The position numbers and the translations under genes were made by a program. From Isoetes taiwanensis (Eukaryota; Streptophyta; Lycopodiopsida; Isoetales; Isoetaceae): a stretch of 64,000 nucleotides of DNA. Below the pieces are notes generated by a model, which was given only the letters and a program-made list of their open reading frames with translations, was not told the DNA's origin and did not search any database. The DNA lies in assembly GCA_021234155.1 (NCBI GenBank), contig JAJEKV010000011.1:10209712-10273711 (forward strand). Direction: 5' to 3'. This document shows, piece after piece, positions 31,047 to 40,772 of the stretch; position 1 is the stretch's first letter; each line of letters begins with the position of its first letter.

Positions 31047-32089
31047 TTCACAGTTCTTTGTTTGATTGAAGTTAGGATAAGTGCCTCTCTTGTCGGACTG
31101 TGTCTTTGTAGTTCAGTTGTGCTATTTCAAGTAACTCAATGATTGGGCATGAAAGCAAACTCAGATGCACCAGACACCTGCTCAAAGAATTTCTTGGATG
31201 AGAAATTTGATTCGACGACCCTTAGCAATGAACTGGAGGCTGCTGTGGAGAACAAAAGAAGAGTGATTGTTCTATTACCTTGTAGGTTCAAGTAGACGAG
31301 TGCTCCATGCATGTTGTAAATGAGGAACAAACAGCGGGTCTAACCTAATTAAACTTTGTTGAAAGAGCATTAGACAATATGCTTTATGGATTGTTTGAAT
31401 AAATTCTTAGGAGATTGCGAACTTAATATATCTCACATTGAAGCCCATTAGCAGAACTACAAGCATGGAAGTGTAATTGCAACTATTACAAACGAACTAT
31501 CTTGAGTTGTCCTGTTGCAACTGAGGCACATTTAGAGAAAAGTCATTGTGCAATGACTAAAACTTTTAGCATGTACTTCCATTGCACTTATAATGTTCTA
31601 AGCCAGTAAAGAAAAGATGAGAATCACGTGTGTCACTTTTGCGTAGAAGACGAAAAGACAAATCTAAATATATGCTCCTGATAGGGAATAGTGTTTGATT
31701 TGAACTTCTCTTGGGCTTGAATAAATAGGACTAGTTTCTAAAGCAATCTAGGATGGCTTATTACAAGCACCAACTTCTGTTCATCAGAGAAAAGACATTA
31801 GATGAGTTTTAGGGCAAAGGAGGACTTCAAAGTACTTGGAGATCTGTCTTTTATATGGTGGTTTCATTAGCAAAGATGGATTGATAGTCCGGTAATGGAT
31901 TTATGCACATTTACCTAGTATTATCCAATATAACCCGTTCTATTTATTTTATAGTATGGGTCAACATGTTTCACAATTACTGAGTGGCAGGATCAAACAA
32001 GCTCTAATAGGACGAAGTTCCTCGGATTGGTTGATGTGATTTAGTCTTTTTAAGCATATTGAAAGCGTAACACAAATGCCACTGAACAA
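31047..32089. other. Non-coding tract upstream of the PPR relic
   Basis: No supportable gene. Short ORFs lack family patterns. Its last part may be decayed upstream PPR sequence. Confidence 0.4.
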
Positions 32090-32425
32090 TGCAAGTATTA
32101 TATCATTCAGTATGGCCCCCAATCTGATCTGATGGTGGGAAGTATTCTTGTACATACACATGCCAAATGTGGAGAGTTGGCCGAGGCACAGGCAAGCTTT
32201 GACAAGTTGTCAATTGTGAATGTCATGATATGGGTGCATTGATTGCAGGATATGTCCAGCATGGAAAGGAACTTTAAGCATTACAACGTTCTCTAAAATG
32301 CAGGCTACAGGCACAAGGTCAAACAAAGTCTTCCTTTTTAGCGTTGTGAAAGCATGTGGCAGGGTAGATTCCATGGAAATAACAATGTACATTTTGAAGG
32401 AACTTGTTGCATAAGTTAATGCCAA
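32090..32425 (+). pseudogene. PLS-type PPR relic
   Basis: The frame at about 32125-32235 reads GSILVHTHAKCGELAEAQAS then FDKLSIVNVMIW; a frameshift later there is SVVKACGRVDSMEI at about 32340-32385. These match the MYAKCGxLxxAxxxFDxLxxRNVxSWxALIAGY and VLKACG blocks of PLS PPR proteins. Stops and shifts exclude function. It is unrelated in position to the intact PPR genes. Confidence 0.65.
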
Positions 32426-32544
32426 GACCACATTTTTGTGAAGCTATATGGCACACTTGGGTTTTACGTGTGGAGGTCCTTGAGGTTGTTGTCTTTGATA
32501 ATTGTTTGAGGTGCATAAAGCCAATGGGTGCATGAACGGGCCCA

Positions 32545-32998
32545 TGGTAGACCGCCGAAAGTATTGAACCTTGAATGTGCACAGCCGGGCGTTCGACACA
32601 CCGGGCGTAAATGGGTAGAAGCGACTACTCGTAAAACTCTAGACAGTTTTGCCCAGTTGGTTAAGGGCATGTCGGTTAGGAACGTTACAGTTGGTATCAG
32701 AGCAGGTCTCGAGTTCGAGCAGGTCTCGAGTTCGAGTCTCCATGGGTGCCTATATGCATGGGTAATTTGCAAAGACTTGGTAATCATTGTGGCATGGTAC
32801 ATGGTATAGCCTTGGATGCTCGAGGACGAGCATAGTTCTAGTGGGAGAGACTACGGTAGACCGCTCAAGTATTCGAACCTTGAATGTGCCTGTGGGGCGT
32901 TCCCGAGACACCGGCATAAATGGGTAGAAGCGACTACTCGTAAAACTCTAGACAGTTTTGCCCAGTTGGTTAAGGGCATGTCGGTTAGGAACGTTACA
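32545..32998 (+). mobile_element. TRIM (miniature LTR retrotransposon)
   Basis: Two 145-bp direct repeats, 32545-32689 and 32854-32998, flank only 164 bp. Repeat 1 starts TGGTAGACCGC and both end GGAACGTTACA. Two bases after repeat 1 lies TGGTATCAGAGCA (32692-32704), the initiator tRNA-Met primer site. Just before repeat 2 lies a purine-rich AGTGGGAGAGA tract preceded by CTCGAGGACGAGCAT, a phrase common before Ty3/gypsy 3' LTRs. LTR length, internal size and absence of coding match TRIM elements. No target duplication is recognisable, and repeat 2's TG has become CG. Inside, GGTCTCGAGTTCGAG is duplicated. Confidence 0.8.
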
Positions 32999-34368
32999 GG
33001 GTCTTTTGTAGATTCCAGTTTTGTTCTTTGCAAAATCCACTTTTGCTCTAAGCATGCATACCAATCTTCAGTATCAATCTTCAATTCATATGATTATAGC
33101 CTAAGTTGCACTTTTCTTGTCGTTTTGTTGCTTCTACGTGCTACCTTGGATTTATGGTAATAAACAAAGACCACATTACCTTTATCAATGCGTTAGATAC
33201 CAGTAGATCACTTAATACAATAAGGGGAACAAACTCGAACTACTGCTCAGGTTTTCATAATCTAAACAGTTTCATGTGATGCCATGAAATGAGTTTTTGT
33301 CTTTGCATATAAAGGTCTGATATCATCTTTTCCAGCTCAAAGCATATGTTCAAATCATTTGAAAACGTTTTATCTTGGTACTTATTCATAATGTTTCTTT
33401 GCGAAAGATATCTTTGCAATGGATTATATTATATAAATGTAAATATGCAACATACAAATGTATATAGAATTTAAAGCTAAATTTAACTATCCTATCATTG
33501 TTTTGCAGAAGATTACATGGTTCATTCCAGATCCAGGATACAAAAATTATTTTGTGAACCCAAGTTTCTACCAGTAGAACATTCGCATGCATTCTATTAA
33601 AATTGTCCTTTGTATCACTATCCAAGACATGGTAATAGGCTTGTCAACAATCTGTTCATCAGACATGGGTCTTGCATTGGGTGTTATGCTAACAAAGGTA
33701 GATTCCTTCATGATTATGTTGCATGACACAATCTATGGTGGATAGTTCTTAGATGAAAATCTGTTTTGCTGCCTGAACACGAAGATTTATTAATCACAAG
33801 TGTTATTTCCATATGTTTGTCTTAGTTCAACATTTTAAACTTAACAAGGTATTCAATGAAGTGACTAATGAAATGGATGACGATATATATAAAAAAGACA
33901 AATCGTTTAAATTATGCCTTACCCTTTTAGCTTTTTCTAGCCTTTATATAAATTCAACAATGCTTTGTCTTTTTCAATCCATTTCTTGCACGTTAGGGTG
34001 TTGTGGCCTTGGTGTCTTATCCCCACCTAAGATCAGTGTTGAGAAGATGAAATCTACATAATTATATGCAAATAATAATAGGTGCCTTGCCATTTTGCAT
34101 TTTCCAGCCTTTATATAGTTTCTATAATGCTGCATTTTGTATCGTTTTATCAAATTTCTGTTAATTTGTGATCATTGTTGGGATGTCAAGAGAGATGACC
34201 AATGTCTTTGAGCCACAGTGTAGGTTAACACTACTAATTGCTAAGCAGTCTCGAACAATGATGTTGACGATTCATAATATTGAGGATGTTGGGAATCCAC
34301 GATCTTTACCGTTCCAGTTACGGGCTCTTGTCATTTTAAAGAGCAATAATTCGTCAAATTTATTAATG
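32999..34368. other. Non-coding tract
   Basis: AT-rich; no gene recognised. It contains the pre-insertion site of the retroposon at its right end. Confidence 0.4.
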
Positions 34369-35234
34369 GCCATTTTGGTAAATTTTTTTTTTTTTTTTTG
34401 AGGGTAAGAAATTTTTTGATTAATAGGAAAATGGTACACGACCTTCTTGTGGGCTCCACAATAGGCCAGATAGGAAGTATACAATGCTCCTGATCACCAG
34501 ATAGACAGAATTGTCACGAGAAATACAAGCATCCATCAAACTAAAAAACTACTTTAAGATCAAATCCATGTACTATGGTCACAGTCCTCAACCTCTTCTA
34601 CGTCCCTGCAAGATGATATGCTCCTCATTACAAAGAAGCACATATCTAACAGTTCAGAATACTACAGGAGAAAGCTGATAGCAGTTCCAATGAAAATTAT
34701 CCTAAAGAAGCCTCCAGCAAAATGTTGCACCTAAAATCAGATTCAAAGACTGATGTAGACCTTCTCTGCCTGAACGATGATCAAGGTCAATTTCCAGACG
34801 CAACTGTAACCATTTGAAGCTCACCCCGAAAAATGCAAATAATTGGAGGGCACTGGCAAGCAATTATCCTTCCATGCATTAACTCGGCCAAGAATCCATC
34901 CTGCAGCAATGTACTAAAGAAGATCATATCCCCGTTCCAAATTTGTACTGAGGGTCTTGATGCTCCATCTTCCAATACCACAGAAGATCATGCTGGCCTG
35001 CCCAAAAAGGGTGGTCCGATTGCTCACTATATGCTCCTCCAACTACTAGCATAGGTCACAGCTGAAGATGCTCAACAATCTTAAAGATCTGCAACTCAAG
35101 TTCCCCCGGACCCTTGAAGCGCAGCTCAATAAGTCGGCAACGGTAAAGTACCCATGGTCTCCCGCCCAAGGATCCTTAATCTGACCCTTTTCACCATTCA
35201 AAGAGAGTCCAGTACTATGCCATTTTGGTAAATT
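34369..35234 (-). mobile_element. Poly(A) retroposon with 16-bp target duplication
   Basis: GCCATTTTGGTAAATT occurs at 34369-34384 and again at 35219-35234. Between them, the left edge is a T run (poly(A) on the minus strand) followed by GAGGGTAAGAA and TTTTTTGATTAATAG. So an 834-bp sequence was inserted on the minus strand by target-primed reverse transcription. No reverse transcriptase ORF is visible, so it is a truncated LINE, large SINE or processed transcript. A T-run followed by similar AAGGTAAG / TTTTTTATTGAT occurs at 58.96 kb, suggesting a shared family. Confidence 0.8.
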
Positions 35235-36547
35235 GTTGAATGTACTTTTGTGTATATTCTTCAAGGCAATGCGGATAATTTTACATATATGATGTCTTCA
35301 TGTAACACTTTGTAGGCTATTTTGTATTTTGTTTTCTTTTCCCTTTATAAAACCACAAAAGTGTAAAAAAATAGAAATTGAAGACCACAAGGAACTACAA
35401 TCTCAAATCACTATGTGTAAGTAATATGTGGTAATATATGTACTAGTCAATCGTGATAAGTAATCGGAATTGCAGACTCTTTCCCTATCGCACATTGATA
35501 TGTGTAGTTCACACTAATTCTAAGCGTTGAGCACCTTTCAGTTCAAGTCAACAACCCAACACACACCAACCACTCCAACCCTCACCCCCAACAACTACAA
35601 TAACCACCCAACATGAAAAACTGCATATGCGTACAAACTGCTATAACCTTGCTTAGTGTACTTATCAATTGTGGTAATCTTCACTAATATAGATCAATAA
35701 TGTCATCATCTAGCCTTATCACATAGCATTAATATACACAACACCCTCTAAATGCCATCATATAGCCCTATCACATAGCATTGAAATTCACACTCTTTCC
35801 CTAGTGCGCCTCTATATGTATAATTTGCACTAATTCTAAGCCTAAGCAACTTTCAGTTCGTATCAACACTTGTATCAATGTCACACTGAGGTGATAAAGA
35901 GCAAAGGGATTCATTCATTTTGCTCTACACATCATATAAACCTCTTCTTAACCATTGCAATTTCACAAGCACAGAAAACAATACGAAATATATTCAACAA
36001 CTAGAAACACCGCATATAGGTACAAACTCATTAGCAAAAATGTCATAATCTCTGTTAATATCAATGGTATCAGAGCAATGTTCTTGGTTGGCCAAGAGCT
36101 AGCACTAGCCATAACCCTAACTAAAACTGGCCTAGTAGAGTATGGAATGGGAATTCCAATGTCGAACCTCGAAAGTGGGAGAATTGTTTTTTCCCAAGTA
36201 GTAGGGTCATAGAGTTAGGCTAAGTTATAAATTCAGAGGAAAGGAATGAGTCCAATGCACATTCCAGTAAATTTGGAGTGAAAATTATGCATTTGCACCA
36301 AATTTCATGCAAAATGGGTCGAAGAATCGCCTAAATCCGAGACCCTAGTGAAAAATGGTGTAAATTTATAATTAAAACCCCAAGAACCATTAGAAAATTG
36401 AAAATTCAAAAAACAAATGAAGTGAAAGAGAATAACCATTAATAAGGGTGGCTAATTAATAGGGGCAATAATGGCAACAGAATATTCCCTGACGTGTGAG
36501 AGCATCTTTGGTCGTTATAGTTTCTTACACAAGGGTAGGAAATAAAA
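35235..36547. other. Non-coding tract with LTR-element remnants
   Basis: The phrase CACTAATTCTAAGC plus CTTTCAGTTC occurs at 35511 and 35827, a diverged duplication about 315 bp apart. A primer site TGGTATCAGAGCA sits at 36065-36077, one base after TTAATATCA, suggesting the end of an old LTR. No partner LTR or coding sequence was found. Confidence 0.45.
36065..36077 (+). other. tRNA-Met primer binding site of a lost LTR element
   Basis: An exact 13-base match to the initiator tRNA-Met primer site used by the copia element and TRIM in this window; isolated from any recognisable LTR pair. Confidence 0.5.
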
Positions 36548-37130
36548 TGGGCATGGATGGATATTGATGCTCCACCAAATCATCCCAGCTTTTTATGACT
36601 GTCGTTATAGTTTTTTAGACAAGGGTAAGAAATAAAATGGGCAAGGGCAGATATTGCTGCTACATCAAATCATCCAATTTTTTTATAACTGGTGCCGGAA
36701 GGGTTTCTAGGTTCTCTGAGAAAAGTCGAGTTTCAAGCTAAAAATATTTCTAGTCACGACAAAGCTTCCTTAGAATATTTTTCAGAAACGCGGACACTTA
36801 GACCAAGAGACAGTCACCACAGAAATCCTAACTAGTTCGGTTACCTAAACTTCTCTCCTATAATTTCTAACTCCTTCTACATACGAGTATATGGACAGGG
36901 GCAAATATTGTTGCTCCACCAAATCATTTTAGTTTTTATAACTAATGCCTAAAGGGTTTCTAGGCTCTCTGAGGAAATTCGAGTTTCAAGCAAAAAATAT
37001 TTCTAGTCACGTCAAAGCTTCTTTAGAGGATTTATAAAAAACGTGGATACTTAGACCAAGAGAGGTCGCCACAAAAATCCTAACTAGTTTGCTTACCTAA
37101 ACTTCTCTCCTATAATTTTTGACGACTCCT
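36548..37130. repeat. Tandem repeat of about 252 bp, roughly 2.4 copies
   Basis: Units starting GGGCAGATATTGCTGC (36645) and GGGGCAAATATTGTTGC (36897) share GGGTTTCTAGG, GAGTTTCAAGC, ATATTTCTAGTCACG, CTTAGACCAAGAGA and CTTCTCTCCTATAATTT. A partial third copy precedes them at 36548. Confidence 0.85.
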
Positions 37131-37399
37131 GCTCGTACTTCCATCCGCAGATAAGACCAACTATGCAACTTCAGCTTTGGTTTGACTGGCACCTGCTCCT
37201 CTTTTTTATGGGAAGACAAAGAGAAGTCTAGATCTCTCCAAAACCCGTGATTGAAGCTTCCTGAACCTCTAATCAGTGCCTTTAGAAGAAGCATGATTTT
37301 CCAGAATTTCTGTAGCAGCTTCCAGAAACACCTGCATTTTTCGACTCCAAGACAATCTACATCTGCCACCTCTAAATAGGAATTTTGATTATGTATAGT

Positions 37400-38110
37400 C
37401 TCCTAGAACTGTAGGGGTTTTCCTTGGTAAAAAGGTGATAGTCGCAACTCCATCACTACAGATATGGAACTCATTTTCCTCACGAAGACATGGGAGCATG
37501 CTAGGCACAGGTTATCGGATCTGCCCGGCTATCAACACTAGTCATTATTCAATGAGCACATGCAAGCGTGGATATGGGTGTGCCGCTTGTTACTATCGAA
37601 TAGCTCTGCTGCCATCGATTTCACTGCAAAAGATAGACAAACACAACTGTTACATGTGGGTACGAGTGTAGAATGATCTTCTCTTTTTGGCAGCACGCTA
37701 CTTTCCACATCTAGAGTCCAACTTCTATCTCTACAATACGGATGTGGACAGGCAGGATCTGCATATCAATCTATATAATGACATATAGCAACACAGACAG
37801 TTAGGCCGGGTCATATTACTTGGAGACTTCAATGCACGCATAGGGATAGAATAACTCATGAAGTTTGACCCCTTGGTAGAGGATGTGACATAGATTTGCC
37901 TACAGAAACTCTCTGGCCGTGCGCATCAGATGATAGAGAACACTAGGTCACATGCTATGGCAAGCAATTGATCCAGATGTGCAACATCTTTGGTTATTTG
38001 CAATGGTTTGATGCAATGGCCACTATCCATTACCTACATCTGCAGGCAGAAAAACCAGGTGGGTGGTTCCAGCGTCGTGGACTACGTGCTGATAGTTGGG
38101 ATCTGCACCT
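37400..38110 (+). pseudogene. LINE endonuclease-domain relic
   Basis: In changing frames the plus strand reads TWEHARHRLSDLPGYQH (37480s), then AARYFPHLESNFYLYNTD, then GRVILLGDFNARIG (37810s), MCNxFGYLQW-like text and SSVVDYVLIVG near 38080. The GDFNAR and SxVDYVL motifs mark the apurinic-endonuclease (EEP) domain of non-LTR retrotransposon ORF2. Several TAG/TGA stops and frameshifts. The reverse transcriptase is absent. It may be the N-terminal portion of the LINE family seen at 30 kb, but there is no overlap to test. Confidence 0.65.
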
Positions 38111-38143
38111 AATCATTCACCTCCGAGTTGACACGGAAAGCAG

Positions 38144-38818
38144 ATGAAGAGGAAAGCAGAATACAAAGCTAACTCAAAGGTCTTGCATCCAAAGAGGTCG
38201 CACAAATCTATTGGAAAGGTTAGTCATGCATTGGGAAGTCATTGTAGTGATGGTAAAACTACTAAAAAGAAAAAGGTAAAGCAAGATACGATGAAAACAA
38301 GTTCAGAGGTGGATGTATTTGATGATTTAATGATGAAGACTTATCCATGCCCTTTGACATTTCATCTATTACTTCACATGTGGATGTTCAGATTGTTTGT
38401 GATGATGTTCTACGTTAACTTACGACGAGCAATATACTAAACTAGATTGTCCTTGCTTTAACGAAGTGAGGGAGTTTGCAAAAGTTCATTCTAGGGACTC
38501 TCATAAATATAGCAGAAGCAAAGTTACAAGAATTGGGGCTATAATTTAGTTATCATTGACTTTCCCACGCATGACTTGCAAAGCAACGATCATTTGGAGG
38601 TTCCAGAGTGGAACAAATGCACCCACAGCTTGGTGCAAGCTGCATTCTCCTTTGGAACCCTACGTTTAGACGATGATGGTTGGATAGTATCTATTTGTTC
38701 ATTAGAGCAATTGAAGATAATAGAGAAAGAGGCAAGGTTGAAATGCCTAGAAGCTACAAGGATTTATTTTTTGCAACAAGATGGGACAAAGGATAGATGT
38801 AGGTGTTTGAGAATAATG
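38144..38818 (+). pseudogene. Amino-methyltransferase-like gene, 5' part (split by copia)
   Basis: It begins MKRKAEYKANSKVLHPKRSH with a strongly basic, NLS-like segment (TTKKKKVKQD). After frameshifts near 38335, 38418 and 38545 it reads EFAKVHSRDSHKYSR, then NLVIIDFPTHDLQSN and DDDGWIVSICSLEQLKIIEK, ending LQQDGTKDRC at the copia insertion. IIDFPTHD sits where beta-class DNA/RNA amino-methyltransferases have the DPPY motif, and the following strand-helix layout fits. The reading frame continues across the copia target site into 50900. Family membership is inferred from motif order. The three frameshifts make this copy defective apart from the insertion. Confidence 0.5.
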
Positions 38819-39159
38819 TGTCGAGATATATGACATCGAGATCACCATCTTGCTGCTTGACAGCACTGACAGCACTCAGCATAGAGGTGCTGACTATGTG
38901 CTGAATCAGCACTTCATCAGCACCTACACCAGCCCACCCACTTGCCTTAATTAGCTACGGCACCGACTTGCCTTAATTAGTTATGGCATAATTAGGTGTG
39001 GTTGGTAACGGGAGCAGTTATTATCTACTGCCCCTTTTTATATCTTGTATTCATACATACGTTTAATATACAATTCCAATTTGCCTTTGTTTTGGGAGCT
39101 TGCGCTCTCGGATATCGGTGTGCATCCCCTTCTCTCCCTTTCTTGGTGCGACCTTGACA
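38819..39159 (+). repeat. Copia 5' LTR
   Basis: 341 bp, TG...CA. It matches the 3' LTR except for a replaced block at about 38857-38890, where two GACAGCACT copies stand in place of different sequence. Confidence 0.95.
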
Positions 39160-39172
39160 TGGTATCAGAGCA
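39160..39172 (+). other. Copia primer binding site (tRNA-Met)
   Basis: TGGTATCAGAGCA starts at the base after the LTR. Confidence 0.9.
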
Positions 39173-39209
39173 CTAGGTGTGCTGAGATTGATTCAAAATC
39201 AACACAGCA

Positions 39210-40151
39210 ATGGAGAAAGATGCAAGCTACAACCAGATTACCTTCCCTGGCGGTCGTGTGATTCAAATCTTCGATGGCACAGGTTTTCAGCAATGGAAGA
39301 GAAGAATGACTCTCATTCTTAAGGCTGAAGGAGTTTGGGGGATTGTTAGTGGCCAAGGACCAGCACCCGAGCTTGCATCAGATGGCAAGAATAAATTTGT
39401 TCTTGATGCTTCGCAGCGCCGGGATGACAAGGCTATGGCTACGATTGGGCTTTCTGTTGCTGAATCTCTTCTTGATGAGGTTCAAAAGGAGAACAGCCAT
39501 GATTTATGGAATGCTCTCATCCAAGAGCATGAAAAGAAGACCCATACAAAATTGGGCATTTGTATCTTTGAAGTGGTGAATATCTTTTGGGAAGAGATCG
39601 AGAGTCTTGACAAATTCGCAGACTGCATGAAGAACACCTTTCGGCAGATTGAAGCCTATGGAGAAGAGAATAAGATCTCTCCTTCATTGCAATTATTCTT
39701 CTTTCTTAGCTCCTTACACAATTCTTTCCATGCTTTGCGCAACAACCTCATGCAAATTGCCGACATGGATCTCAATCGTGCAATCACTTCCGTCAAGGAG
39801 GAGATCATGATGAGGAAGGATGCTGGGATTATCAAAGACGAGCACAATGCTTTTTTTGCAGGTCATTCTGAGCCTAAATCCTACGCAAAAGGTAATGAAA
39901 AAGCTAAGAAAAAGAAGAATAACAGTAGCAGCAACGCCTTCAAAGGTCTTGACGACAAAGGCCTGACATCAAGCGGCGAGGTTTGTGACTATTGCAAGAA
40001 AGGCAATCATACCGCAGTAGAATGTAGGAAGAAGATGAAGGATCTTGAGCACAAACTGAAAGCTTTGGAGACAAACAAAGCTTCAGCCAATGTGGCCCAA
40101 ATTGTTGAAGAAGTAAGCGTAGCCAATGTGGTTCCTTGTTTATCTTTGTAA
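39210..40151 (+). CDS. Copia Gag
   Basis: A 313-residue open frame. It starts with the short leader typical of copia Gag, then FDGTGFQQWKRRMTLILKAEGVW, the usual UBN2/Gag opening. LWNALIQEHEK and LFFFLSSLHNSFHALRNNL follow. A Lys-rich stretch precedes a single CCHC zinc knuckle, CDYCKKGNHTAVEC, at residues about 259-272 (C-x2-C-x4-H-x4-C). Gag forms the virus-like particle and binds element RNA. This frame is open through the knuckle and stops at 40151, just before the protease motif, so either Gag is separate or the stop is a mutation. Confidence 0.85.
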   Translation: MEKDASYNQITFPGGRVIQIFDGTGFQQWKRRMTLILKAEGVWGIVSGQGPAPELASDGKNKFVLDASQRRDDKAMATIGLSVAESLLDEVQKENSHDLWNALIQEHEKKTHTKLGICIFEVVNIFWEEIESLDKFADCMKNTFRQIEAYGEENKISPSLQLFFFLSSLHNSFHALRNNLMQIADMDLNRAITSVKEEIMMRKDAGIIKDEHNAFFAGHSEPKSYAKGNEKAKKKKNNSSSNAFKGLDDKGLTSSGEVCDYCKKGNHTAVECRKKMKDLEHKLKALETNKASANVAQIVEEVSVANVVPCLSL

Positions 40152-40225
40152 ACAAGTGGCAGCCCCTCGCTCTATCAAATTCATCATGGATTTTGGTGCT
40201 ACAGCTCATATTAGTTGGCACAAAG
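40152..40225 (+). pseudogene. Copia protease start, cut by the gypsy insertion
   Basis: It reads SIKFIMDFGATAHIS, the copia aspartic-protease site, but with DFG instead of the usual DSG. It then enters the gypsy target site. The frame resumes at 47314 with FESFRPTSS, showing that the two halves were once joined. Confidence 0.75.
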
Positions 40226-40230
40226 ATTGG

Positions 40231-40590
40231 TGTTGGGGTGGTCACCACTCACCACTCACCATTCACCACATTCGTCACCACTCACCACTCACCACACTTG
40301 TCACCACTCACCACACTCATCATATACCGTATATAGAGTGATATATCTGGCGCATGCACAAGCGTCGCGGGATATTTGCACGTATGCATTGTGGAGCCAT
40401 TATGAACCTGTATTATCCGGCGGAGAGAGAGAAGAACAAAGGGACGGTGTATTGAGAGAGAGCATTTTTGCTTGATCTAGCTATGGAGATGATGATTCTT
40501 TATGTTGTGCATTGCCTTGTTCTGATAGATTGAGCTTGTATTGTTGGGGTTTTTCATCCTTCTTGCAAGGTTAGAGTTCAGGCTCTAACA
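40231..40590 (+). repeat. Gypsy 5' LTR
   Basis: 360 bp. The first 80 bp are CACCACT-type repeats (TCACCACTCACCA...), followed by TATA-like CCGTATATAGAG. A short internal region differs by small indels from the 3' LTR. Confidence 0.95.
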
Positions 40591-40593
40591 ATT

Positions 40594-40613
40594 TGGCGAC
40601 CACGGTGGGAAAA
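40594..40613 (+). other. Gypsy primer binding site
   Basis: TGGCGACCACGGTGGGAAAA. Begins with TGG, complementary to a tRNA CCA end. Confidence 0.85.
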
Positions 40614-40772
40614 CAGACCATTGATCGGCAAGAATTTCCATTGAAAAGGAGTTGTTACCATTGGTATTGGTGTTCGTCGGTAAAGAACGGCACCATTAGC
40701 AATTTCTTGTGTAAAGGGGATTTTGCCGTAATTGATTTGTGGAGTAAAATTTGACAAGGGGAGCATAGTTTT

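Noticed and set aside
32640-32745. tRNA-derived SINE (A-box-like GCCCAGTTGGTTAAGG and B-box-like GAGTTCGAGTC)
   Set aside because: The same interval is fully explained as LTR end plus primer site of the TRIM, with two 145-bp repeats and a purine tract.
40231-40320. CRISPR-like array in the LTR
   Set aside because: The repeats are short, irregular and without unique spacers of constant length; this is a plant retrotransposon LTR.
40126-40475. Overlapping His/Thr-rich ORFs at the gypsy LTR
   Set aside because: Produced by the CACCACT repeats of the LTR; the same ORFs recur in the 3' LTR at 46.9 kb.
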